This document shows, piece by piece, positions 1-8,164 of a stretch of 64,000 nucleotides of DNA. The notes below the pieces were generated by a model. The model saw only the letters and a list, made by a program, of their open reading frames with translations, was not told the DNA's origin and searched no databases. Position numbers and translations under genes: made by a program. The stretch covers positions 1 to 64,000 of the forward strand of contig JABAAE010000016.1 of the NCBI GenBank assembly GCA_014238905.1, given 5' to 3'. This DNA is from Planctomycetota bacterium. Lineage in GTDB: Bacteria; Planctomycetota; Planctomycetia; Pirellulales; Pirellulaceae. Numbering within the stretch: position 1 is the first letter of the stretch; every line of letters starts with the position of its first letter.

Positions 1-11
1 ATCAAAACTAG

Positions 12-86
12 TGGGCGATACAGGACTCGAACCTGTGACCCCCTGCTTGTAAGGCAGGTGCTCTAAACCAACTGAGCTAATCGCCC
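12..86 (-). tRNA. tRNA-Val (anticodon TAC)
   Basis: Read on the minus strand this folds as a full cloverleaf: acceptor GGGCGAT pairs with ATCGCCC, followed by discriminator A; the D arm contains AGCTCAGTTGGT; the anticodon stem CCTGC/GCAGG encloses loop CTTACAA, giving anticodon TAC (valine); the T arm contains GGTTCGAGTCC. The 3' CCA is not encoded (the next bases are CT), so it must be added after transcription. Confidence 0.95.
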
Positions 87-427
87 GGTTATCGGAGGAA
101 AATGGTTGTCTTCCTGAATGAACCGAACAGGGATTTTAATCAAAATTGTTTTTGCATGTCAACAAGTGTCTCAGACCGATTTTCATTCCCTCTGGGTCCA
201 GCGGTCATACGGCCGGTAAGCGTCAAGGGATTGATATGAGTCAAACCCAGTAGGGTGATGGTGGAAAACGGTTGCCACTAACAACAAGAGAACCGCTTTG
301 TTTTGGATTCTGGCGATTTGGAAATGTCTCGCTAGGCCTCGGTTTAGCGGACCGGATGGAGGCAACTCAAAGGAAGGAGTTTGACCTGGTTGAAAACGGG
401 CTCGCAGACCTGGTCGCTGGTTTTCAT
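87..427. other. Intergenic region, no gene seen
   Basis: This stretch lies between the tRNA and the 3' end of the M50/HlyD gene. The only open frames are about 60-70 codons, overlap each other on opposite strands and resemble no known protein. No clear terminator hairpin or RNA structure was recognised. It may hold the tRNA promoter, which would read leftwards. Confidence 0.5.
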
Positions 428-2611
428 CTAATCAATGCTGTTTTGGACCCAGTGGTGATGCACCCATCGACTGAACCTGTCTCGTAGCACCGACAGGCAA
501 TCCGCTGAGGGATTGCAGAGGACGATCTCACAGGCTGTACCGGATCGCAAGGAAACCGGGGTGGAACCGGTTTCCACCAGCCCGGTCCTGACAAGGAATC
601 TTGGAATCACTAACTCGGATTGGATGGGGACCGTTTCAGGAGGGCTGATTCGCCCGTTGGTTTGAGTCGAGCGGACATTGAGTGGTCCGCCGTTGCGGGC
701 GCTAAGAGAAGGATGGATAATTTGACGGGTGGCGGTCGGGGCGACTTTTTGCAGAATGGCTACGAATCTTTTGCCGCCGGCCGCTTCAATGAAAACTCTT
801 TGTTCGAGAGCGGACTGATAAGACGGGAGATCAGTTTCGTTGACACAGGCGGTCGCCTGCAGGTCGCTCTCTGATACGATTTTCAGAACTTCAGTTCCTT
901 GGTGGATAAAGGCTCCCAAGTAGCCGTCCAGATCTGCGGTTAGGACTTTTCCTGCCATCGGGGCGACGATGGTCAACTCGTCTAGTTGTCGGGAGATGAT
1001 GGCGATTTGTTCATTGAGAGATTCCAGCTTTTTTAATTCTGACTGGCGTTCGGCCCTGCGGTTCTCCATTTGAAAATGGCGAAGGTCGAGCTTGGCGATC
1101 TCTTTATCAATCTTAAGAGAATGAAGTTGGAGCTGGAGGTCTTTGTTGACCAGACTGATTAACGGGGTGCCTTTTTCAACCGCATCACCATCGCTCACGT
1201 AGATCCGGGCCAGAAAACCGTCGGAGGTAATACGGATCGATTGCTGGTTGGCAAAATCGATAATTCCTGGTGCCCTGGCCGCGAAAGGCCATGGGGTCCA
1301 GCTCATCCCCCAGAGGATCAGCACAAGCAAAGTGGTTGAAATGGCAATCCGCCTGTAGGAAGGGCGATCTTGGGTGTCGGCGGAGAAGATATTCCTGATG
1401 AACCTAGCCAGAGGGACCACGTACCAGGCGATCACCGCCAGGCCCGCGAGAATAATACCGGCGCCATGAAACAGGTTGGCTGCGGCAATTAACAGGGAGA
1501 TGGCGATCAGTAAACGCCACGCAGTCGCCAGCCATCCGTATATTTTGGTTACCGAATCATAAGATCGTAGGTGTTCTCGATTTTGAATCCCAAAAATTTT
1601 TTCCTTGAGCCAGTTGCGCTGATACTGCCTTCCGTTGGTGGCTAGGTTGGGCTTTTGAATCAAATCGGTCAGGATGTAATAACCGTCAAATCGCATCAAG
1701 GGATTGAGGTTGAAGATCAGCGTCGAAAGGCTGGCCATCACAATGACCTGTATGGTCAGCCAGTTCGCTGTCGAATTGAGATCCAGCGACCAGATCATCA
1801 CACAGGCCGCGGCCACTATTAACTCAAGGTACATTCCGGCAGAGGCAACCAGGATACGTTGGCTCTTGGAAGAGAACCGATAGCTGCTGGTAACGTCGAC
1901 GAAAGGAAGGGGAAACAGCAACAGGAAATGAACGCCGGCAGAACCGACTTTTCCACCAAGTTGTTTGCAGCTTAGAGCATGTCCGGACTCATGGATCGCC
2001 TTGAGAACGATCCAGAAAAGGGACATCCAGATCCAGTTTTCCGGCCGGGTGACCACCTGGGAATCGTGGATCATTCGTTCGAGGTTTGCTGATGCGGTCA
2101 GCGTCGCCCAGAGAATGAATATTCCCCCGATCAACATGCTGATGCTGTGAAACACAAACAGAAAAGTGGAACTCCATTTTTCTGCAATCCAATCCGCATT
2201 AAAAAGCAGGATCCGCACACCGATCGGGTTCCACTGGATGAACGCTTTTTCATCGGCAATGCGGCGACCGCGGATCGGCTGATTGTTTATCGACTCAAAC
2301 AGGTTTTCCGTAAACAGGAATTGGAAGAATCGTTCGGCTTGTTGCCAAGTCAGAACCTGGTTTTTTGCAACGCCCTCAGGGGACTGACGGTCTGCGTTTT
2401 GGAGGTAAGCATCGTAGGCCTGTCGACCGGTCCGTTTGCCGTTGAGGCAGCAGGCAAGATCATGCTCCCGTCGGCCAATCGAAAAAAAACGTTCCAGGTC
2501 CGAATGTTCTATCAGATAAGCCAGCTTTCCATCTGCCCGTCTAGGGCGAAAAACCAGGTCCGCACGCAGGCGAAGCGTTGAGCTTTCGAATTGTGATGGT
2601 TTGAAGGGCAT
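428..2611 (-). CDS. Site-2 protease (M50) - HlyD adaptor fusion membrane protein
   Basis: A 727-residue polytopic membrane protein. Residues 207-211 are HESGH, the HExxH zinc site of M50 proteases, inside a hydrophobic helix; N303-P304 with D309 (NPLMRFDG) supplies the third ligand motif. Several membrane segments lie at about 150-170, 195-215, 255-300 and 370-440. The C-terminal third (about 455-727) is a HlyD/biotinyl-lipoyl-like adaptor: two lipoyl halves (SDGDAVEKGTPLISL and VAPMAGKVLTADLDG) flank a coiled-coil hairpin. The family resembles YydH-type 'peptide zinc metalloproteases' associated with peptide export. It is the last gene of the minus-strand unit tolC-hlyD-hlyD-M50, 12 nt after its neighbour. 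Inferred role: inner-membrane part of an exporter that may also cleave cargo. No ABC ATPase is nearby. No good ribosome site is visible before the ATG. Confidence 0.88.
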   Translation of the reverse strand: MPFKPSQFESSTLRLRADLVFRPRRADGKLAYLIEHSDLERFFSIGRREHDLACCLNGKRTGRQAYDAYLQNADRQSPEGVAKNQVLTWQQAERFFQFLFTENLFESINNQPIRGRRIADEKAFIQWNPIGVRILLFNADWIAEKWSSTFLFVFHSISMLIGGIFILWATLTASANLERMIHDSQVVTRPENWIWMSLFWIVLKAIHESGHALSCKQLGGKVGSAGVHFLLLFPLPFVDVTSSYRFSSKSQRILVASAGMYLELIVAAACVMIWSLDLNSTANWLTIQVIVMASLSTLIFNLNPLMRFDGYYILTDLIQKPNLATNGRQYQRNWLKEKIFGIQNREHLRSYDSVTKIYGWLATAWRLLIAISLLIAAANLFHGAGIILAGLAVIAWYVVPLARFIRNIFSADTQDRPSYRRIAISTTLLVLILWGMSWTPWPFAARAPGIIDFANQQSIRITSDGFLARIYVSDGDAVEKGTPLISLVNKDLQLQLHSLKIDKEIAKLDLRHFQMENRRAERQSELKKLESLNEQIAIISRQLDELTIVAPMAGKVLTADLDGYLGAFIHQGTEVLKIVSESDLQATACVNETDLPSYQSALEQRVFIEAAGGKRFVAILQKVAPTATRQIIHPSLSARNGGPLNVRSTQTNGRISPPETVPIQSELVIPRFLVRTGLVETGSTPVSLRSGTACEIVLCNPSADCLSVLRDRFSRWVHHHWVQNSID

Positions 2612-2623
2612 TGTAGAAATCGC

Positions 2624-4132
2624 TTAGAGTCCTGTTAACCGTTTCAAATACCGGATCGGTTTGTGGAAAATGATCCAACCCAGGGGCTGGGATTGACCTT
2701 GCACGTAGGCGTAGCCCCGCATGCCCGGCTTCAAAGTTCCCTCCAGGTTGTCAAATTCAATCTCTGCAATAAAAACACTCTCGTTTTCATGCAGGATGGC
2801 TTGCGGTTTGATCTTGGCAATGGTTCCCCTGAAATCGGCAGAGGAGGCTTCGATGTTGATGGTCACCGGCATGCCAATGCTGACCTGTTGCATGTCATCC
2901 TGACGAAGAAAAATATCGAATTTCATTCGGTTGAGGGGGGCGATCTCCAGCAGCATTTGACCTCTTGAAAGAGAAGCGTTCTCGGCGTCCTGAAGATCAT
3001 TGTGCAGGACCACTCCCTCAAGAGGTGAAACGACTTCAAGATGGTTTAACCGATTTGTTAAGAGATCTCTTTTGTAACCCAGTCTCTGGTGTTCCAGTCT
3101 GGCTTTTTGAGTGGCGAGGGTATCACCCTGCGCTAACGCCGATCCCTTTTCTTTTAATACTCTTTGCTGTTGAGCAAGGATCGCGGCTGCTTGGAGGCGG
3201 ATGTCATCTTCGTCCATGACCGCGAGGATCTGTCCGCGGGTGACCAGATCACCGGTTTTGACAAAACTGTTTTTTAGGATTCCGTCAAATGGGGCCGAAA
3301 CATACCTCCGCACAACGGGCCTGACCTCAACGTCGCAGCCGATCTGATAGGGTAGCGGTAACATCGCCAAGGCGAGAAACATCACCATCGACCAGATCCA
3401 TATTTTCTTTTTTCCGGTGAAGGCTGTTCCTGCCGTCCCGAGTCGTCTCCAAAGCGGTTTTTCAGCGGAATTTCGAAGAGTGAGATAAGGACTGATCCAG
3501 GCATTCTGGCGAACGACGCGAGTTGTGAGCCGTTCGCATTGGTCTAATTCACCGCACAACAGGACCAGTCCCTGAACCTCATGGTCGGCGTCGATGATCG
3601 GAAAGGAGACCGCTGCGGAACTGGATCCGGTTTGGCGGGTTCCCTGGCGGAGAAGAGCATCTGCCTGCGGGTCATGCGTTGGACTGAGATCCCTCTGGTG
3701 TAGGAGGGAAGGATTCCAGCGATCCGAGGCCGGCCATCCGCAAGCAGTGGACTCGTGGGCGTTGTTTGCAGTCGGGCTGTGCTCTGGCAGGTGAACATCT
3801 TCCAATTCTAACAGGGCGAGTCGAATTGTTTCGTTGCTGTGACGGCGGCAATGGTCTTTCGGGTCCGCCGCTGAGATGATTGTTTTTTGTCCATGGCTCC
3901 GGTAACCAACCAATACCTGTTCCAATGAAAACGTCTTCTGGAGGTACTCAGCGTACAATTGACAGCAGTCAGTCAGGGAGGCGGCCAAATCGAGTCGGTA
4001 TCGTAGGTTTAAGAACGATTGGGAGGCGTTTTCGTGGGCAGGCGGCCGCGAAACGCTGTCTGAATTTTCCGCCGCAGGAAAGGGTTGCTTGGCCACCTGA
4101 GAAGATGGCGTCTCCAAATCGATAACGTCCAT
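2624..4132 (-). CDS. HlyD-family adaptor with GAF-like cytoplasmic N-terminus
   Basis: The N-terminal ~210 residues look cytoplasmic and GAF-like (an alpha/beta pattern ending AVSFPIIDADHEVQGLVLLCG). One transmembrane helix follows (KKKIWIWSMVMFLALAMLPL), then a periplasmic membrane-fusion region with two lipoyl halves (SAPFDGILKNSFVKTGDLVTRGQ and VSPLEGVVLHNDLQ) around a coiled coil, and a beta-barrel segment ending LKPGMRGYAYVQ. I place the start at ATG 4132, four bases after the stop of the preceding gene; GGGAGA lies about 11 nt upstream. An in-frame ATG at 4183 would overlap that gene and has no ribosome site. The GAF assignment is by pattern only; if right, a ligand could gate the exporter from the cytoplasmic side. 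Confidence 0.85.
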   Translation of the reverse strand: MDVIDLETPSSQVAKQPFPAAENSDSVSRPPAHENASQSFLNLRYRLDLAASLTDCCQLYAEYLQKTFSLEQVLVGYRSHGQKTIISAADPKDHCRRHSNETIRLALLELEDVHLPEHSPTANNAHESTACGWPASDRWNPSLLHQRDLSPTHDPQADALLRQGTRQTGSSSAAVSFPIIDADHEVQGLVLLCGELDQCERLTTRVVRQNAWISPYLTLRNSAEKPLWRRLGTAGTAFTGKKKIWIWSMVMFLALAMLPLPYQIGCDVEVRPVVRRYVSAPFDGILKNSFVKTGDLVTRGQILAVMDEDDIRLQAAAILAQQQRVLKEKGSALAQGDTLATQKARLEHQRLGYKRDLLTNRLNHLEVVSPLEGVVLHNDLQDAENASLSRGQMLLEIAPLNRMKFDIFLRQDDMQQVSIGMPVTINIEASSADFRGTIAKIKPQAILHENESVFIAEIEFDNLEGTLKPGMRGYAYVQGQSQPLGWIIFHKPIRYLKRLTGL

Positions 4133-4136
4133 CGAC

Positions 4137-5027
4137 CTATTCTCCCTGTGGATTTCCACTTTGACTGGGGAGGCCCTGTTCATTTGGTTCGGGGAAACTG
4201 CTTGCTAGAGGTGATTTTTCGGTTACCAGGATGCAGTATTCGCCACTCGTTAAAAGATGCTTTGGATTATCCACTCTTACGATGAGTTTTACGGTGCCGC
4301 TCTCTGGATCAATCAGCGGACTTTTCCATTGGACGGTGCCCTGAATTTCTTTGCTACTGGTAAGGGTCATGCGGACCTGGTTGTCTTTGGCGAAAGTCTT
4401 TGCGACTCGGCGAGGGACGTCGAAAGTACATTTCAATTGATCGATGTTGACCACCGTGACAACCTTGGGATTATTTGGCGAGACCGATTCCCCCGGATCT
4501 CGATGAATCTTGATCACGATACCATCGATGGGCGAAGTGACGTCCCGCAGTTTGAGGCGTGATTGAATCTGTTGGACGTCCTGTTTCTTGAGAGCGATTT
4601 CTTCCTCTGCCCGCAGAAGTTTTGCCTGCTGGATCTCTAAATCCGAGGCCGCTCGCAGAAGTTCGCTAGCCCGCCCATGGCCAGAGTCAAAAAGTTCTTT
4701 AATTTTGCTGTAACGTGATTTTTGGAGATTTAACTCCGCCTGAGCGATTTTAAGATTGCTAGTGGCCGATGCATCTTGTTGGGCGACTGCGAGCGATTGC
4801 TGAAGGACGGTTCTTTCCAGCTTGACGATGACGTCTCCCTTTTTGACCAGGTCTCCGGGGCGTACCTTGACGCTGGCGATGATTCCAGTTTCCGTTGTGC
4901 TTACATCAATTTCTCGATAGGGCGCGAGAAATCCCTCGACGATATTGTAGTCCTCTGACCGGGCGAATCCGGGAAGCAGACAGGCCAATAGAATCGGGAT
5001 CAATCTTTTGCCGAGTTCGGTAGGCAT
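4137..5027 (-). CDS. Periplasmic HlyD/RND-type membrane fusion protein
   Basis: A 296-residue secreted adaptor. Residues 1-24 form a signal peptide (ILLACLLPGFARS). The lipoyl halves are TGIIASVKVRPGDLVKKGDVIVKL and VTSPIDGIVIKIHRDPGESV, separated by a long coiled-coil hairpin (about 75-165), followed by a beta-barrel with the typical IDPESGTVKLIVRVDNP motif of RND adaptors. It would bridge an inner-membrane partner to the TolC-like protein encoded upstream. The next gene starts four bases after the stop, so the two are probably translationally coupled. It is shorter than most RND adaptors, ending soon after the barrel. Confidence 0.88.
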   Translation of the reverse strand: MPTELGKRLIPILLACLLPGFARSEDYNIVEGFLAPYREIDVSTTETGIIASVKVRPGDLVKKGDVIVKLERTVLQQSLAVAQQDASATSNLKIAQAELNLQKSRYSKIKELFDSGHGRASELLRAASDLEIQQAKLLRAEEEIALKKQDVQQIQSRLKLRDVTSPIDGIVIKIHRDPGESVSPNNPKVVTVVNIDQLKCTFDVPRRVAKTFAKDNQVRMTLTSSKEIQGTVQWKSPLIDPESGTVKLIVRVDNPKHLLTSGEYCILVTEKSPLASSFPEPNEQGLPSQSGNPQGE

Positions 5028-5363
5028 CGAAATAAAACACCAGGAAAAAGCGGGATGACACTCTGCTTGAAGTCTAGGTTACGCTTAGAACAGGCGGGAG
5101 AGCTACGTAGCAGGACAACCTCCTGGTCGTGGGGGAAAGAGGCGGCCTGCTGTTGTTGCAATCCCTACAATCGGTACATCGGTTCGTTGGTGGTACCGGT
5201 AGGCTGGCGTGGTGAACGATGCTTGGCGTTAGCAAAGGAGATAATCCGGATGCGATGACAGTTTGGCAACTGAGAATCGGCGACTGGCGGTGGAAACGAC
5301 GCGCCTGTTCCATGCTCTAGGTGGCGAAAAAGATGGGGCACCGATGGACCGATTATTCTGGCT
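5028..5363. other. Intergenic region inside the exporter operon
   Basis: A 336-bp gap between the tolC-like gene and the adaptor genes on the minus strand. It has only short overlapping open frames (about 70-80 codons) with arginine/serine-rich, implausible translations. No convincing terminator is visible, so read-through from the tolC-like gene is possible. A second promoter for the adaptor genes may sit here, but no motif can be defended. Confidence 0.4.
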
Positions 5364-7979
5364 CTATTGTGGGATCGGTATGGAGGGCGCTTGGATCGAG
5401 GAGGGATCGATCAACGAAGGGAAACCGACGGCCGGCGAACTGGCGATCGGGGTGGCTTGTCTTTTGAGCGTTCGCTCGGTTTGGAGTGGTGACTGCTGCA
5501 CAGAGGTGTGGTTTCCAGATCCGGGGTCGTTGGAATGGACCGCTACAGGTTGAGGTTGTTTCCGAATTCCTCTGAGCGGCGGTTTGGTAGGCGCTGTGGG
5601 CGGGAGATCGTTGGCAGGAACTGCATCGGAGATGGGTTGCTGGCGATTGTGTTCGCGCGGCAGCGGAGGGTCGACTGGGGGATGATCGAGGTCGGTTTCC
5701 GGCGCTCTCTGGTCTGTTTCTATCGTCTCGATAGAATCAACCGGATCCGCCTGGAAAACAGGGAGATCGACAATCAAGGTTCCCATCGAACGTTTAAGGG
5801 CGATCCAGGAAAGCATGTAATCGGCTTGAGCGACAGCGAGTGCGTTTTCTTCGTCTGCGAGCCGGTCTTGAGCATCCAAAAGAAAATTGAGGGAACTCGC
5901 CAGATTATCCGCATCACCAAGTGAAATCTCCATTCGTTCTCTTTGAGCGTTGACCTCCGCTTGGGCGGAGCGGGTCGATAATTCTCTAGCTCGAAGGTTT
6001 CGATAAGAGCTCTCCACGCTTCGCACGGCAATGTCGACTTCGGCTTGCACCGCCAAAACCTGATCCTCAAAATCGGCGGTGATCGCCTGCCATTTTTGAT
6101 CGTCCCGTGTCATGCGGGCGCGTGCTGCCCGTCGGTGCAATGGGACCTCAAAATTGAGGCCTGCCGAATAACCTGGGCCTCCATCACTAAACTGACGGCC
6201 CAAGGCGCTTCCTACCCTGAATCGTTCGTCCAGACCGGACACGTAAGTGGTCAACAAGAGGTCCAGAATGGGGAGGACCTCGTGACGGGAACGATCCGCT
6301 TTTTCCGCTGCGATTCGTACTTTTTCGGAAGCCTGTAGGATTTCCGGGCGGTATTCCAAAGCCGTTACAAAGGCATCCCGCACGTCCACTTTGGGGAAGA
6401 TGAGGACCGGTGACATCAGAGGAACGTATTCGAAATTTTGACGGGATGGATCGATTCCCAACGATGCTGAGAGTTCGATTCCGATATTTTTGACATCGTT
6501 GACCGCCTTGATCAGGGCCGCTTTTCTGGTGGCAACAGCTGCCTCTGCCCGCAATAACTGGGTTTTTGAGACGTCGATTTCCCTGCGAAGCCTCAGCTCT
6601 GTATAGATTTCTTCTGCACGTCGAACATTTTCCTGCTTTTGGAACAGGATGGAACGGAAACTATAGAGGCTCCAGTACTGTTGAGTGATGGTTGCCAATT
6701 CGGCCTGAAAATCTTGCCGGGCTTCCTGTGTTGCGAGGGCTTGTTGATATTGCGCGATGGCGATCAAGCTCTCGTTGTAGATCTTTCCACGGCCGTTCAT
6801 AAGCGGTTGGGTGTAATTGAGCGAAAGGAGAGAAGTGCCCTGGTCGGGTGGGACGAAAAAATCGCTGTTGTTCCTTTGGAGCCCCAATTCCTGATAGGCG
6901 TTCAGGTAACCACCCAGATGGTTTTTTTTGCGGTAACCAGATCGCGTCATGAAATCGTCGTCGAGGAATCGCCCGTCTCCTCCGGTGGTGAGCCGGTTTC
7001 CAATGGGATCATTGGTGCGGGCAAATTTGGATTCAACATAGACGGTTGGGTCGAATTCGGCGCGGCTCTCGATAATGGTCTGCTTGGATGATTCCCTGAC
7101 CAACTGAATGGATCGCATTTTAGGGGAATTTTTCATGAAAAAAGCAAGGAGTTCGTTCACGCCGACAATCCAATGGTCCCCATTTTTCTCCGTCGGTTGG
7201 GTGACGAGTTTATCCCACCAAAGTTCGGTTGCGGTGTTATCGACGCGAGAACCGCTATACACATCTGGTTCGTTGTCCTTGGCCCGATCCCAGTCCGAAC
7301 GATGGCCTGAGGGGACTGGGGCAGTGTCGGGTAAATCCTCGATGAAATTCTCGACGATCTCCTGCCTGTCCCCAGATTGACGATCTTCCAGAAAAATCGG
7401 CTCGGCTGACGCATCGAGGGGGGGTAAGTCTGAAATTTCTTGGAGCTTCATTGGGGTATCGGGCAAGTCAATTCGAACCGGCGAGGGTTGCAACGCATCT
7501 GCACCAAGCAATGCCGGGGGGGCCGCCAAGGGGTTTTCCGCGATTGGAACGGGAGCGGAAATTAAGCGGGGCGTGATGACAAGGACGTCAGGAGGATCGC
7601 ACTGGAGGGTGTCCTGAAGAACGGAAGCGGTATTTGGAATTTGGACAATGCCGGTGGATGCCGCGACAGGAAATTTCGCCCCGTTTTCTTGACGGCGTTC
7701 CCATAAATCCGTGCTAAAAGTGGGGTTGATGGAGTTTGGTCGGGCGGAAGACGGGGAGGGCGAATTCAGCTTGGAACGAGGGGGCGTCGTTGAATGGGAC
7801 CGTCTCCTGAAAGGAGAGATGCGTGGGGGATGCCGATGGTTAAAACCGAGGGTCGATAGCCGCTGGGGTGGACGATGACCGGGTTCCGAGTCGGTCTCTT
7901 GACCGGGCGACGTTTCCAATTTTAGCACCAGCAGCAGCAAAGCAATGAAGCAGCTCCTGGTTAAAAATACGCAAAACAT
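5364..7979 (-). CDS. TolC-family outer membrane factor with long Pro-rich extensions
   Basis: 871 residues from the chosen ATG at 7979, which begins a signal peptide (MFCVFLTRSCFIALLLLVLKL); GGAGG lies 11 nt upstream. The open frame continues to 8048 but the extra residues would bury the signal. A ~230-residue Pro/Ser/Asp-rich region precedes the outer-membrane efflux domain, recognisable from NSPKMRSIQLVRESSKQTI and LNYTQPLMNGRG through paired long coiled coils (YQQALATQEARQDFQAELATI; LRLRREIDVSKTQLLRAEAAV) to LNFLLDAQDRLADEENALAVAQADYMLSWIALKRSMG. A ~110-residue Pro/Thr-rich tail follows. TolC homologues are about 430-500 residues, so both ends are unusual. Role: outer-membrane channel for the HlyD and M50 partners downstream. 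Confidence 0.9.
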   Translation of the reverse strand: MFCVFLTRSCFIALLLLVLKLETSPGQETDSEPGHRPPQRLSTLGFNHRHPPRISPFRRRSHSTTPPRSKLNSPSPSSARPNSINPTFSTDLWERRQENGAKFPVAASTGIVQIPNTASVLQDTLQCDPPDVLVITPRLISAPVPIAENPLAAPPALLGADALQPSPVRIDLPDTPMKLQEISDLPPLDASAEPIFLEDRQSGDRQEIVENFIEDLPDTAPVPSGHRSDWDRAKDNEPDVYSGSRVDNTATELWWDKLVTQPTEKNGDHWIVGVNELLAFFMKNSPKMRSIQLVRESSKQTIIESRAEFDPTVYVESKFARTNDPIGNRLTTGGDGRFLDDDFMTRSGYRKKNHLGGYLNAYQELGLQRNNSDFFVPPDQGTSLLSLNYTQPLMNGRGKIYNESLIAIAQYQQALATQEARQDFQAELATITQQYWSLYSFRSILFQKQENVRRAEEIYTELRLRREIDVSKTQLLRAEAAVATRKAALIKAVNDVKNIGIELSASLGIDPSRQNFEYVPLMSPVLIFPKVDVRDAFVTALEYRPEILQASEKVRIAAEKADRSRHEVLPILDLLLTTYVSGLDERFRVGSALGRQFSDGGPGYSAGLNFEVPLHRRAARARMTRDDQKWQAITADFEDQVLAVQAEVDIAVRSVESSYRNLRARELSTRSAQAEVNAQRERMEISLGDADNLASSLNFLLDAQDRLADEENALAVAQADYMLSWIALKRSMGTLIVDLPVFQADPVDSIETIETDQRAPETDLDHPPVDPPLPREHNRQQPISDAVPANDLPPTAPTKPPLRGIRKQPQPVAVHSNDPGSGNHTSVQQSPLQTERTLKRQATPIASSPAVGFPSLIDPSSIQAPSIPIPQ

Positions 7980-8164
7980 ACCGTCCCTGACCTCCGTGTG
8001 CAGGTTGAAAAAAATTGGTGATCCGTCATGAGTGTTTATCGGATGCATTGTGGGCGTTTGCGACCTATGTTTTCAAATACTATGCGCCGCACGGTTGAAT
8101 CGACACCAGCCAACCGTTACCAACCGAATGACCGAGAATTCAGGACTCCGAAAATGAGGGGTTT
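7980..8164. promoter_or_regulatory. Divergent promoter region between exporter and giant surface-protein genes
   Basis: About 185 bp separate the tolC-like start (minus) from the earliest start of the DUF4347 gene (plus). It must carry promoters for both directions. The repeated words GCCAACCGTTACCAACCG (8111-8128) are a possible operator-like direct repeat of CCAACCG. No -35/-10 pair could be defended by eye. Confidence 0.4.

Noticed and set aside
428-7979. A complete type I secretion system
   Set aside because: No ABC ATPase gene with Walker motifs is encoded between these positions or in the divergent unit, so the standard label would overstate what is seen.
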